Origin: Cucumis sativus
Lineage: Eukaryota > Streptophyta > Magnoliopsida > Cucurbitales > Cucurbitaceae
Direction of reading: 5' to 3'
NCBI RefSeq assembly: GCF_000004075.3
Contig: NC_026657.2
Coordinates: 10,602,001-10,666,000, forward strand
Length of the DNA stretch: 64,000 bases
The notes beneath the pieces were generated by a model. The model had not been told where the DNA came from. It saw only the letters and a program-made list of their open reading frames with translations, and made no database searches. Below, piece after piece: positions 37,965 to 48,746 of the stretch. Numbering within the stretch: position 1 is the stretch's first letter; the number at the start of each line of letters is the position of its first letter. The translations under genes and the position numbers were made by a program.

Positions 37965-39430
37965 ATGAGTGGTTGTGGGAAGCTAGAAGTGATTCTTAGG
38001 GTTTTGGGATTTTTGTTGAGTTTGGTGGCAGCCATTGTCATGGGAGTTGACAAAGAAACAAAGGTTGTTCCTATTACTATCTCCTCCAATCTTCCTCCTT
38101 TTCCGATTGTCGTGGTTGCTAAGTGGCATTATGTATCTGCTTTTGTGTAAGTTTCTACCCGATTCATTTTAGAACCACTATTGAAAATACAACTCTTTTT
38201 TACGCTAATAATTTTTTTTTTTAAATATTGATTAGCTTAATATATTTGAGCGATTTTGAATTTAATTGAGTTGATTATTGCTTTTAATACTCTTTTAGAA
38301 TGTATTTGGAATAAAAAATATTTTTTTTCTTTTTAGATTTTAGTTTGTTTGCTATTATATGTACTATGGTTTACGAGGTGTTTTAAATATGTTAAACTAC
38401 GTGTTTTTTTCTCTCGAATTTAAAATATGTTCAATAGATTTCTAAGATTTTTATTACGAGCTCGAATTTTAAAAATGTTCAATTAGATATACATTAAAAT
38501 TTCATGTCAACTGAAAACCTTAAATTTTAAGCTTTGACGGGTGTACTATAACTATACAAATTTCAAAAGCTTTGAATTTCGAACTAAATTTGTATTTTTT
38601 AAACTTTAGAAAACAAGTAAATTAACGAACCTCAAATTTCCGCTGATGACATATTTAATTCAAGTATTTATTAAAATAAACATTTTGTCGATTTTCCACT
38701 TGCCCCAAAATATATTTAGAACCATTTTCAAAACAATGATAACGAACAAAATTTATTTAAAATTATAGATTAAATAGACTTATTGACTATTTAAAACTAA
38801 ATACACACCTACTTGCTCGAATTCTCAAATTCAAGTTAAATTACTCACTAGATTAAATAGATTAATTTTCATGTAATTACTCAAGATTGAAAGACTTAAA
38901 CGGTAAAATCGTTCTTTTCGGTCCATTCAAAATTTACAAAAGTGTAAAAAAATCTCTAAAAATAAAAAAATATATTTTAAATTCATACAAACAAAAATTA
39001 GTAAATTAACTCAAAATTTTCTTCTAATTCATTTAGTAATAAATTGAAATTAAATCATTAATCACATTTTTTATATATTTTTTCAAGGTACTTATTAGCA
39101 ACAAATGTAATAGCAAGTTCGTATGGATTGTTATCGTTGATGCTTACATTAAGCAACAAGAATAGAAGCAATAATGTGTTAACTTTACTGATCATCGTTC
39201 TCGACACCGTGACGGTGGCACTGCTCTCCTCCGGCACGGGAGCCGCCTTGGCCATTGGAGTTATGGGGTATGAGGGAAACTCGCACGTGGGGTGGAACAA
39301 AGTGTGTGATACATTTGGTAGATTTTGCAAGCAAGTGGCCGCTTCGGCCCTTCTCTCCCTTGCCGGAGCCATCGTTTTTCTGTTGCTCCTTATATTGGCT
39401 CTTGTGGGCCTACTCAAGAGGCTCAAATAA
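37965..39430 (+). CDS. CASP-like membrane protein, CASPL1E type (copy 2)
   Basis: Two exons, 37965-38146 and 39088-39430, giving 174 residues. The intron position and phase are identical to copy 1 (SAFV-YLLATN). It lacks copy 1's long charged N-terminal extension and begins MSGCGKLEVILRVLGFLLSL. Conserved Arg lies in helix 1, conserved Asp in helix 3 (IIVLDTVTVALLSSGTGAA), and the loop is NSHVGWNKVCDTFGRFC. Exon 2 looks roughly two thirds identical to copy 1 by eye, so the pair arose by tandem duplication and is not very recent. The acceptor is caag|gtac. A core promoter lies at 37887. Confidence 0.93.
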
Positions 39431-40788
39431 ATGGGCTTTCGGCCCACTTTCTACAACAAAACGAGAGAAAAAAGAAGAAGAGGGTTATTGTATCCGTGTG
39501 CGTATATATTGTTTAAAATAAAGATTTGAATTTAGGATAATACAAATTTCTAAGTTTGTTATTATTTTATTATTAAATTTTAGATAATTATAATCAGAGC
39601 AATAATTAAAAATTAAGTATATAACAATATTTTTAAAAAAATTACAAATATAATTATTGTTGATAGGCTCGTAGATTAATATTTGCAATAGTGATGGGTT
39701 TTTATAGTTGATAGACTTAATAATATTTTATATATTTATAAATTTTAAAAAATGATGTTATATATTATATTATATATTTATTTATATTTGTTATGTTACT
39801 AAAAAATAGCTTGGGCTCCAACAAGAGGAAAATCTTAAAATAGTAAATTGAGTGATTTTTTAAAATAACAAAATATTAAAATTATTGATCAATTATAGTA
39901 AAATTTATTAATTTTTTATAGTCGATTTGAAATGTTTTCTATTTTTTTTAAAGATAAATGTTTTTTTACTATTCCTAATAATTTCTCTAAATTTTTATCC
40001 ATAAATAAATCTTTTATAACTTTCAAATAAATTAACGTGTTTATTATTTATCTAATATTTATATTAGTGGCATTTTGATTCCCATTCGTTATGTTTATGA
40101 ATCTTATATGATATAATGAAAATATTGATTCATCACTTATATAGGTGTCAAATTTATAAAAATGCGAAGAAAATACGAAACAAAGTTGAACAAAAATTTA
40201 ATACCATAATAAAAATAATGATAGAGCAAATAAAAATAAATATTACCTAACCATTATGCATCTCCTCTCTATGAAAAATTTCAAAATTTGTCTTTTATAA
40301 AATCATTTTCATAACATGCGATAATATTTGCGAGCGCACAAAAGATGGATGATGCAACTCATGCAAGTTTTCTCAATGATCAAGGTTGCTTTAGAAAATA
40401 CTTAAACGTACTTCTAATCATCAGCTCTTTTTTTTCTTTTTTTCTTTTTGTGCATTAATTTGTTTCCATTTTTAAAATATTTTTTACGGTAGCGGTGGAA
40501 AAAGAAAAAGAAAAGACAGAGAGTACGTCGGGGGGAAATGATAACAGAAAAATTACAATCGCAAGAAAGATTACAAAGAGAATTAGCGATTCCAAAGTGT
40601 AAAATCGGTAGTTTTTTTTTTGGAATATTTTCAATCATTTTCTTCTTCCATTTCTGAATTTGATCGATCTCTCTCTCTCTCCCACGCACATTGTTCTATC
40701 CTTCTTATTGCTTCATAAAAAGCTTCATCAATGGCGGATTAAAGAAACAAACCAACAACAGAAGATCAGCAAGCTTCTGTTTGTACTA
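39431..40788. other. Spacer and bHLH leader
   Basis: AT-rich DNA with no supported gene. The last ~120 bases carry a (CT)n tract at 40669-40682 and a C/T-rich 5' leader for the bHLH gene. Minus-strand open frames overlapping 39058-39447 and 40414-40689 are shadows or low-complexity. Confidence 0.55.
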
Positions 40789-41516
40789 ATGGAAGCCTGT
40801 TCCGACTCTGTGATTCCACTTTTCCCCCTCATTTTGCCGGTACATCACTTTGAAGCCACTGAAAAGGAGGCTTCGGCCTCAAGGAAGCGTTGCAGAGCTC
40901 TGGAAGCCAACGGCGGAGTACAGAAGAAAGAGAAGGAGAAAAGGAAGGAGATGAGTGAGAGTTTCGATGTTCTTCGATCTCTCGTTCCGAATCTCTCTCC
41001 TAAGGTTAGTGGATGGTGGATTTGATTCTTGCATGCTTTAGTATAGAATCTGGATATACCTGTTGTAGGTACATTTTGTATTCGTAGTTTTAATTAATTC
41101 TGTTTTGATGCTGAAATAATCAGGCTACGAGAGAGACTATTGTTTCTGGAGCGATTCAGTTCATCGAGTTTCTTCAGAAGCAGTTGATGAGGCTGGAAAT
41201 GGAGAAGAAATCATCGGAATCGGTGGCGCTGCTTCCGAATACCAATTCGGATTCATCAGGCGGCATTAATGGCGACGGCGTCATTGTCTCAATCTCCGGC
41301 AACATTGTGTTGTTTGGGGTTATTATTGCTTCTGTTCAACGAGGTATTGTGACACAGATTTTACTGGTGTTTGAAAGACACAAGGCTGAAGTTCTTGCAG
41401 CGAATGTTGTAGTCAGCCATGGAAATTTAACTTTAACAGTCACAGCTTCTGTACACGGTTACGTAGAGAATACCATAGAGCAGATTAGAAATGATATCCT
41501 AGGCTTAAAGAAGTAA
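40789..41516 (+). CDS. Atypical bHLH transcription factor with ACT-like C-terminus (bHLH95-like)
   Basis: Two exons, 40789-41004 and 41124-41516, giving 202 residues. The helix-loop-helix is clear: KKEKEKRKEMSESFDVLRSL as basic region and helix 1, VPNLSPK as the loop, then ATRETIVSGAIQFIEFLQKQ as helix 2. The intron falls exactly at the loop/helix 2 border, a common position in plant bHLH genes. The basic region lacks the usual His, but keeps a Glu and a downstream Arg, so E-box binding is uncertain. The C-terminal ~90 residues (VSISGNIVLFGVIIASVQRG, LLVFERHKAEVLAANV, VHGYVENTIEQIRNDI) look like the ACT-like domain of many plant bHLHs. The loop/helix 2 style (PKATRETIV..AI..I) recalls the bHLH95/ZHOUPI group. 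That placement is tentative. The ATG at 40789 is the first in frame. Confidence 0.88.
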
Positions 41517-41734
41517 TAACTTCCATTATATTCACGAGATTCTTCCCTCTTTATTTACTATGATAGGGATGTTTAACACTTTTACAGAACTAGAAACTGA
41601 ACGAATACAATACATTGGTAATATATATTTTGTCTTTTGCTTCAAATTCATGTTATTATTGAATATTTGTTAAAAGATCAAGTTGGCTTCACCTTTTGAT
41701 TCTAAATATAATTCTTATTTGCAAGATAAAAACA

Positions 41735-41753
41735 TCTCTCTCTCTCTCTCTCT
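41735..41753. repeat. (TC)n microsatellite
   Basis: About nine uninterrupted TC units in the 3' flank of the bHLH gene. Confidence 0.9.
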
Positions 41754-42159
41754 GCTGTTTCTGTTTTTAGTACAACAATTGGTAGATGATCACGAATGAA
41801 CCATCAACTTTTAATTTAGGATGATAATTGGTATCTTTTCTAATGAACTAACTCAATCAGATTATCTTCTCTACGTGGGTTATTTTGGTGAAATAGTTAT
41901 ATTAATGAGTTTATGTGAATGCACCTTTTGCTTTTGATCAAGTATCACTCCCTCCCTCTCTATGTTGCATAAATATATAAAGTATACATAACTAATATAG
42001 ATTGTGCACATATATGCGAGGAGACAAAGGTATCACTCTCCCTCCCTCTCTATCTTGATTACATATATTTACTTGTTAGCTATTGATGCTATTAAACCGT
42101 GTATAAGCAACTTGAATATAGCTCAATAGATTGAAATGTTAATATCTCTTTCTCAAGGT

Positions 42160-42308
42160 ACTTTGTATTGAATTGTTTTATATTTAGAAAAAAAATACAT
42201 GAGGAGAAGTCTACACTAATCTTGAAATGTCATACTTTGTATTGAATTGTTTTATATTTTTAGAAAAAAATACATGAGGAGAAGTCTACACTAATTTTGA
42301 AATGTCAT
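42160..42308. repeat. 74-bp tandem duplication
   Basis: actttgtattgaattgtttt...gaaatgtcat (42160-42233) is followed directly by a second copy (42234-42308). The copies differ only by length variation in the T and A runs and one C/T change (aatcttg versus aattttg). This is a young duplication just downstream of the aspartic protease stop codon. Confidence 0.9.
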
Positions 42309-42449
42309 CTCATCTTCCAATTGGGAATGAGAAATCTTTTAACAAAGTTGTCAATATTTTGGTTGGATGAAAACCAAATTATATGGATTTGGTAATAAAT
42401 TGTTGCAAATGGTTAGACATATAACCACACGAGGAAGCAGTATCTAATG

Positions 42450-43799
42450 TTAAGAATCAGCACAATCAACAGGAGCAAAGGAAATAACTTGAGCTTCAAG
42501 GTCATACCCAACATGGTAGTTTTGCAGCTGAAAGTTCCCTAATATCGAAACTGGAGATCCAGAACGTAGAAGGGCAAGGCAGAAAATTCCATCATCCTCT
42601 ATCTTCACAAAGGTACTTTCTACATTTAGAATTAAATCTGCACCATCAAAATGAACTGTGACATCTGGAAATGACTCTAAATCATTTGCATTTTGTAATT
42701 CAAAGCACAACTCAAATCTTTCTTTAGGGTCATCTTTTCTCTGTGGAAAATCTTTTAGTGTAAGGAATTTAGCTAGCAAACTATCAAATGCATCTGTTTC
42801 AAGACTTGAGTATGTTATTCCTGTATCTATGATCCACCCGTCTCTGACCTCATATACATCAAAAACTCCATCGAAGTGTGGCTCATCATTCCCAATGCTG
42901 ATTCCAAGAACCTTCACATAATAAGCATCTGAATTGGGATATAACAAAGGTGTTTGACCCCCTGAAGTTACAGGTAATGATCCAAAATACATTTTACTTG
43001 TTGATCCTAAATTATTGAAAGGAACCAAGCAGTAGGAGAACTTTTTTATACCCAATTGAGAAATTAATGACAAAGGTGTTTGGTTCAGGCCCACATTCCC
43101 TGTATAACTTTGTTCATCTCCTGTTAAAGGAGCTTCTGAACAGCCAAAGTTCAAAAAGCCAACATCCACAAGCATCCCATCAGAGGTATCAAAACCAAAA
43201 CTATCAGATGAAAGAATTCCACTTGTTGCTTTATTATCTCCATACACTAATCTATATTTGCACCATTTGTCAGATGAATTGCAGGTCTGGAAGCCAGTTA
43301 AGGAATTGCAAAAGTTAGAGCCACATGGTTCCATCTCATAGGTGAAGGATTTGGACGAGAGAAACTTGGTGGTGAGGCCTCTTTTTTCTGGTTCACATTG
43401 GCTATTGCAGTTTGAGCATTGCACCCAAATAAGACCATTTGATGTGTCTAAAAATCCCATCACTTGACTTGAAGGATTTCCAATGTTGAAACTCATAAGG
43501 TACTCACCACCTTCGTTAACTAATGTTGGTGATAGTGACACATCATTGTCCAATGCATTCTCTGATAACTTGTTGATGTAATACAGATAATTCAGTCGCG
43601 ACCTAGAACGATGAACGGTTGCCTCTATCCTTGCAGTGTCTGTCATGGTGTGATTGTAAAATGGTGATAAAGGTGAATCATGGTGAATCAAACGTGCAGT
43701 GAAGCCAACTTCATTTGATACCATATGCATTCCCTTTGATTCAAAGATGGTAAACAAAAGAAAGAGAATCGTATTTCCAAGACAATGGTTAGGACTCAT
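42450..43799 (-). CDS. CDR1-like aspartic protease with altered first active-site motif
   Basis: A single uninterrupted frame of 449 residues, typical of intronless plant A1B (nepenthesin/CDR1-type) proteases. A hydrophobic signal peptide (residues about 8-20) is followed by the family prosegment (GFTARLIHHDSPLSPFYN). The first catalytic motif is D118-T-S-N (GFLDTSNGLIWVQC), where the family normally has D-T-G-S. The second is D325-T-G-I-T (WIIDTGITYSSL), close to canonical. The flap region VYGDNKATSG is present, and many Cys of the nepenthesin-type insert remain (WVQCSNCNSQC, CGSNFC, FQTCN). Both Asp are kept, but loss of the first motif's Gly makes full activity doubtful. Known members release peptide elicitors in the apoplast. 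A TATAAA-like site lies close upstream (43840-43845, reverse strand). Confidence 0.93.
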   Translation of the reverse strand: MSPNHCLGNTILFLLFTIFESKGMHMVSNEVGFTARLIHHDSPLSPFYNHTMTDTARIEATVHRSRSRLNYLYYINKLSENALDNDVSLSPTLVNEGGEYLMSFNIGNPSSQVMGFLDTSNGLIWVQCSNCNSQCEPEKRGLTTKFLSSKSFTYEMEPCGSNFCNSLTGFQTCNSSDKWCKYRLVYGDNKATSGILSSDSFGFDTSDGMLVDVGFLNFGCSEAPLTGDEQSYTGNVGLNQTPLSLISQLGIKKFSYCLVPFNNLGSTSKMYFGSLPVTSGGQTPLLYPNSDAYYVKVLGISIGNDEPHFDGVFDVYEVRDGWIIDTGITYSSLETDAFDSLLAKFLTLKDFPQRKDDPKERFELCFELQNANDLESFPDVTVHFDGADLILNVESTFVKIEDDGIFCLALLRSGSPVSILGNFQLQNYHVGYDLEAQVISFAPVDCADS

Positions 43800-45937
43800 T
43801 TCATTAACTTAAACACAAAACATTACATTAAGTTTACGCTTTATATCAAGAACAATTTTACATTTCACTTCCATTGATTTGGGGATGGGTAGATGGTTTG
43901 TTAGGTCACACAAATTGGAATCTCTGAGTTTGTGCAGTTGTAAAAAACTCAGTTGGTTCATTCATGAGCCTCTTGTGTTTTCCAATGTGCAGAGGCCAGA
44001 GAGTGGAAGAAATGGATGAAGACTATCAGCAATTTCATTTAATCCTTTTCTGCAAGAGGTAACAACAATACCATTGTACATCTCTTTCAATTATAAAAAT
44101 AATCAAAAGCAACCTTAGTTCAAAAATATAGTAATGATGTGCCTAAAAATTTACTGATCTAAAACAAAACTAGAGCAGAAGCATGAAGGAGAAGAGCCTA
44201 CACCATTTGCTTCATTCTTGCTATTTTAGGTGTCATTTCAAGTCTGTTGAACCCACAGCTTCTCAATTTCTTGAAAACGATGAAAAGAAAAAAACCTTTC
44301 TTACTCCCGATTAGGTACGTCCTTCACTGATTTAGTCCAATCATGTTTAAATTTCATCTCTAAGCGGACATTTTGTAGATTGCTGAGCATTTTAGGAATA
44401 TGAGATTTAATATTTGTGAAATAGAATTATAGAATAGTACATAAATGTTAGCATAACTATTGCTCCACAAAGGTTGAAAGGAAACTACTAATGCCTTGAC
44501 TGACATTGGAAAAAAAACGTTGGACTTCTGGGGTGAACTTCTTTTGGTTAAACTACAAGTTAGTTCTTGATCCACTCAGCTAAAAAGGTTCCTAGTAAGT
44601 TCAATTTTCAAAATTGAGTCTATAAAGTTTGTCGTTTTTACCCTAAAAAAATTTCGGTAGGACATAATTGATTAGCTTTCGAATCTCTTGAAAATACTAT
44701 CTGTTGTTAAATTCTAGAATGGACATCACTATTTTAAATTCTTGATTCTAGCCTAGTCATGTACAACATAGGACTCTCTGTGGGGGATATAATATGAATT
44801 ACACACAATTTGACGTGGGTATATAATGTAGATACAAATTGACATTAGGGCATCACTATTTTAATTATTTTGGGCATTCGATAATGAAAATGAATATTGA
44901 TTTGGTATATAGGTTACATAAATATTCAAGAGAGCAAAATTATCAGAACGTCATGAGCTTCGTCAATCTTGCTCTCTCGGTTACAAATTTGTTCAAATTC
45001 TTTCTCAATCGTGCACAAGCCAAGAGAGTGGTGAGCGGATATGAGTGAACATTGTTAGTTCCCTTAAGAATATTGTTAGTTAGGGAAAGCAGGATTCATG
45101 CATAAGTAGAGGAGGCAGAAGTATCTTTAGGCTCGAATTCGACTGGGAGCTCTCGATTTCTCCCATTGGTTGTAAGATGACAAAAATTTTAAATATGGTG
45201 GTAGTTATAATATATAGTAATTACAATTATAATCATACCATCTCTATCAAAGGACAAAAGCAAAAGATTTCTGATTTAATTTTAGAAAGAAAAAACTTTG
45301 GTTTCATTGCCAACATTTCTCCTCGAAAGAAGTAGGAGGCATCTTTGCGAGACAGTCTTGTCAATTGCTTCCATAGATAGGTACATAGCCCAACTTTCGT
45401 GCAAAGAAACTATAGTTGAAAATATAATGTACATTTCTTCCAATTATAAAAGAAGAGAGAAGATTGAATACAAAGCAATACCTAATGTTATGGCCTATAA
45501 ATCTATTGATGCAAAAACAAGACCCACACACCATAAGGAATTCAGTTAGCAGAGCTGGATTATTTGGTATTACTCGAAAAAACAGTAAAGATAAACCACC
45601 TTGATGTCTTTTCTGTCTCGTCTCAAGTCTCTCTCGAACCATTGCGTCTCGTAAAGAAACAATTTTGGTCAGCTTCTCAACTGGATTCAGCATCCCCCAT
45701 CATAACAGAATTATTTTTGAATCATGCTGATGAAAGTTCATCCGAAATCAAGGTTATGTTCTTTACCGATTTAGATGTTTACGTTCACCTCTGCTCCAAC
45801 ATTTTGTAGATTACTTAGCATTGTAGAAATATAAGAATTAAGATCTGCGTCAAATTCCTGAGGAATAGAATATGATATTACTGTTAAGCTTATTTCCCAT
45901 GATTGATGAAACAAATGAATAAATCGTGTGTAATTTA
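43800..45937. other. Spacer, no supported gene
   Basis: AT-rich DNA containing a repeat-like segment at about 44,545-44,660 (ggttaaactacaagttagttcttgatcc ... aattgagtctataaagtttg) in the same style as the element at 10,771. A 110-codon open frame on the minus strand at 45361-45693 has one protein-like stretch (EKLTKIVSLRDAMVRERLET), but no start, splice or homology context I can support. The 3' flank of the PPR-like gene is at the right. Confidence 0.45.
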
Positions 45938-48746
45938 TTAGACCTTTCTATGTTCTTCTTTTTGGTGCTCGCTAACTTGTGACGGCCATTCATTGACCAT
46001 CTTTTGGATCTCGGTCATAAAGTCCGACTTGGAATTCGAAAAAACCTGGCATTAAAAAAAAAACAGAATGAGATACGACTCTTCAAGACTCGATCACCCA
46101 CTCGTTTATGTTTTTGTCTTCTATCCATGGTGCCGACAATTAAGAACTCAAATGCGAATATACAAAGATTAACATTTTAGGTGAAAATTCTCTAAATATC
46201 AAAATAGAGGACGTCTAGAGTTGATAAATCAAGACTTGTTCATTAGAGAAAGAATGTTGAGAACAGCAGTCACCTGATAAATTTCATGAATGATAGCAGC
46301 AGCTTCCTCAGGCTTACGTTCTAATAGAAGACCCTGGGAAATATACAAAAAGAAAATTAAGACATGTGAAACACTTGTTATATAAGCACTTCTTGAAAAC
46401 TAGAACCACATAGGTCGTATTAATTTTGCAATGACATGTGAAACACTTGTTATATAAGCACTTCTTGAAAACTAGAACCACATAGGTCGTATTAATTTTG
46501 CAATGGAATGGAACACGTCCGAAGATGCTTTGAACAACTTCATTACCTTAGCTCGTGAAAATGCAGTTCCAAGAGTATGTCGCTTTGTTGTTTCAGCTCT
46601 CAGCCTATCAAATTTCCATAGACAATCAACATCTCCTACGCAAAGGAAGTTTTGGAGCTTCATAAGCAACTATTTAATACAATGAAAAGAGTGCCCTAAG
46701 AACTTAGAAATGTTGGTCAGAACAATGAGGATTTTTTTTTTTTTTTTGGTAGTAAAACTGAAGCAACAGCTTATTTTTCTATTTGATGCAGAATAATAAT
46801 GAAAAGCTCTTATCAGTGTGATTGACACAAAACTGAAAGTTCAATAACCTTACACATGATTAAGATTTTGAAAAAAATGCAGTTGAAATACATTCAACAA
46901 AACTTAGTCAAGAAGCCTCCACCCCCATGTGTACCTTTAATAGAACGAAGACATTTTCTGCCTTAAAAAGAAAATAAACTGTAGCGACAAACAAATGTAA
47001 GTAAAAAGGAAGCTAACTTACACAACGAATCTTTTGCGCATTACTCAATATCCAAATGATTTATTCATACCAATACTTAAAAATATGCAACCAACCAAAA
47101 CAATGAATAAAATTGATCGTTCATTGAGAAATGCAAGTAGTGTGGCTACCTATTTTGGAAGCAAATCTCATCAACGTGTCAAATGATGTTCGGCGAAAAT
47201 TTACTCCAGCCTTGGAGAATTTTTTGAAGTATTTGGAAAGCAACGCCCAATTGTCAGCATTATAACATATCCTGCAAAGAATCAATACAATCTTATAGCG
47301 AACAATGCAAGACAAATATGACACGATTCAGAACTTCAGAATGCAAAATAGAAATTTATGTTTATTTCTATTGACACAGATAAATGATTGGTTACTTTTT
47401 AGAACCCAATTGAGCTTCATCAAGCTAACCTGAAAACAATATCTGCTGTACCAGGTTGTAGTGGCAATTTATTCCTTCTTATAAGTGCCACAACTTCACC
47501 CATGAGTTTAAGATCATTGTGCTCTTCGGCATATGCCTGAACAGGAAGAGAACACGTAGATTAATAAATCCGAAACTGAAAGCTCAACAATAAACATAGT
47601 AGTAATAAATATATCCTTAAGACCAGTAGATGGTGAGCAGATGCAACACTGGGCGTCAATCCATTTAAGTTATGGATCCACAAGGTCTTCTTTCCTGCAC
47701 ATGTAAATTAAGACTAAGTCCCATCATGCGTATCATAGTAAACTGCAAACCACAAAAAGAAAGAACTGTATACCAATTGCACAACCAAGCATATAAAGGA
47801 TATTATGGCATACCAAATTGAAGGGCACCTGCCCGTACACATGCTTTGGTGACCTCTCGGCAAAGATGAGAATTAAAATTATCGTGAATACGAAGATTTG
47901 ATAGCCTCTACAACCAAACCAAACGGAAAAAACTAAAAATGTGACCTCAAAAGGGAGCATAACAATAGGAGTGTAAGAGCTAAGGGACTAACAAATATCC
48001 GCAGCCTTTTCAAAATGCCAAATAGAAGCTGAATATCCTCCTCGGTTTTACAATTTTGGATCAATGACCACATCCAAGCATTAGGAGGCATGCTTCTTTT
48101 AACCTCTACAGATTCAAGCATTTTATCATATAATTCCTTGGCAGTGACTACACAAAAACAAAATTAAAAAAACCATGTTAAAGAATTTCATAAATCACAC
48201 CAAACAAAACCAGAAAATATCAGCAGAATAAAAAAAAAACAAAACAAAACAACAACCTGTAGCGGTTTCCTCAGCAGCATGTGCCACTGATGAAAAAGAA
48301 GCATTAGGCATCGATAGATACATAGGAGTGGAACAGTCTTGCGCCATTGGAGAACAACATTGTCGAGCTATCCCTGTTCATTACATTGAGTCATTGACAT
48401 AATGAACTTCTGCTCTGAGATATTAAAATTTCAGTTCGAGCATAAGAAACTCCCCTACTCCCATTTCCTAACCAAACTAGTACAAATAACCATAAAATCT
48501 GACCTAAAACACGTAAATTCCAATACGGTTCCAGTAAAATTCTTCTAATAGATTTTAAAAAATTTACGAAACGTTGAAAACTGGAAAGTGAATGGTATAA
48601 TTACCAGAAACAGTCCGCCATTGATGAGAAGTTGGAGGATCCTGGTTTACGGGAAAACTAGAAACAAGAAATCGATAAAACTGGAGAGAGGTGGAAGAAG
48701 ATTTGAGAAGATTGGAGAGGCGACGAGAGCTGGAAACGACTTGCAT
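45938..48746 (-). CDS. Probable organellar PPR/TPR-like helical repeat protein
   Basis: Ten exons on the minus strand: 48746-48605, 48373-48257, 48147-47993, 47907-47814, 47694-47624, 47536-47430, 47271-47150, 46635-46547, 46333-46274 and 46045-45938. All phases agree, giving 354 residues. The N-terminus (MQVVSSSRRLSNLLKSSS..) is basic and Ser-rich without acids, like a mitochondrial presequence. The body is helical with PPR-like stretches: TAKELYDKMLE, NAWMWSLIQNCKTEEDIQLL, NSHLCREVTKACVRAGAL, SVASAHHLLAYAEEHNDLKL, NWALLSKYFKKFSKAGVNFR. The many introns are unlike classic intronless PPR genes and fit ancient structural members of the superfamily, for example those of mitoribosomes. That role is inference. 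The donor of exon 5 (ctg|gtctta) is weak, and the 46548-46273 region holds a 72-bp duplication. I cannot name an orthologue. Confidence 0.8.
46361..46504. repeat. Perfect 72-bp tandem duplication in intron
   Basis: gacatgtgaaacacttgtta...taattttgcaat (46361-46432) is repeated without any difference I can see at 46433-46504. It lies in the intron between the eighth and ninth coding exons of the PPR-like gene. The second copy ends about 43 bases from the exon 8 donor. Confidence 0.95.

Larger units (their letters stand above)
41517..42449. other. Short spacer with tandem repeats
   Basis: The bHLH and aspartic protease genes converge here. The stretch holds a (TC)n run at 41735-41753, a partly repeated tatcactc-cctccctctctat motif near 41944 and 42030, and a 74-bp tandem duplication at 42160-42308. 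No gene was seen. Confidence 0.6.

Noticed and set aside
45361-45693. 110-codon minus-strand frame with a protein-like stretch (EKLTKIVSLRDAMVRERLET)
   Set aside because: It has no ATG or splice-site context consistent with a gene, flanking DNA is not coding-like, and I recognise no homology.
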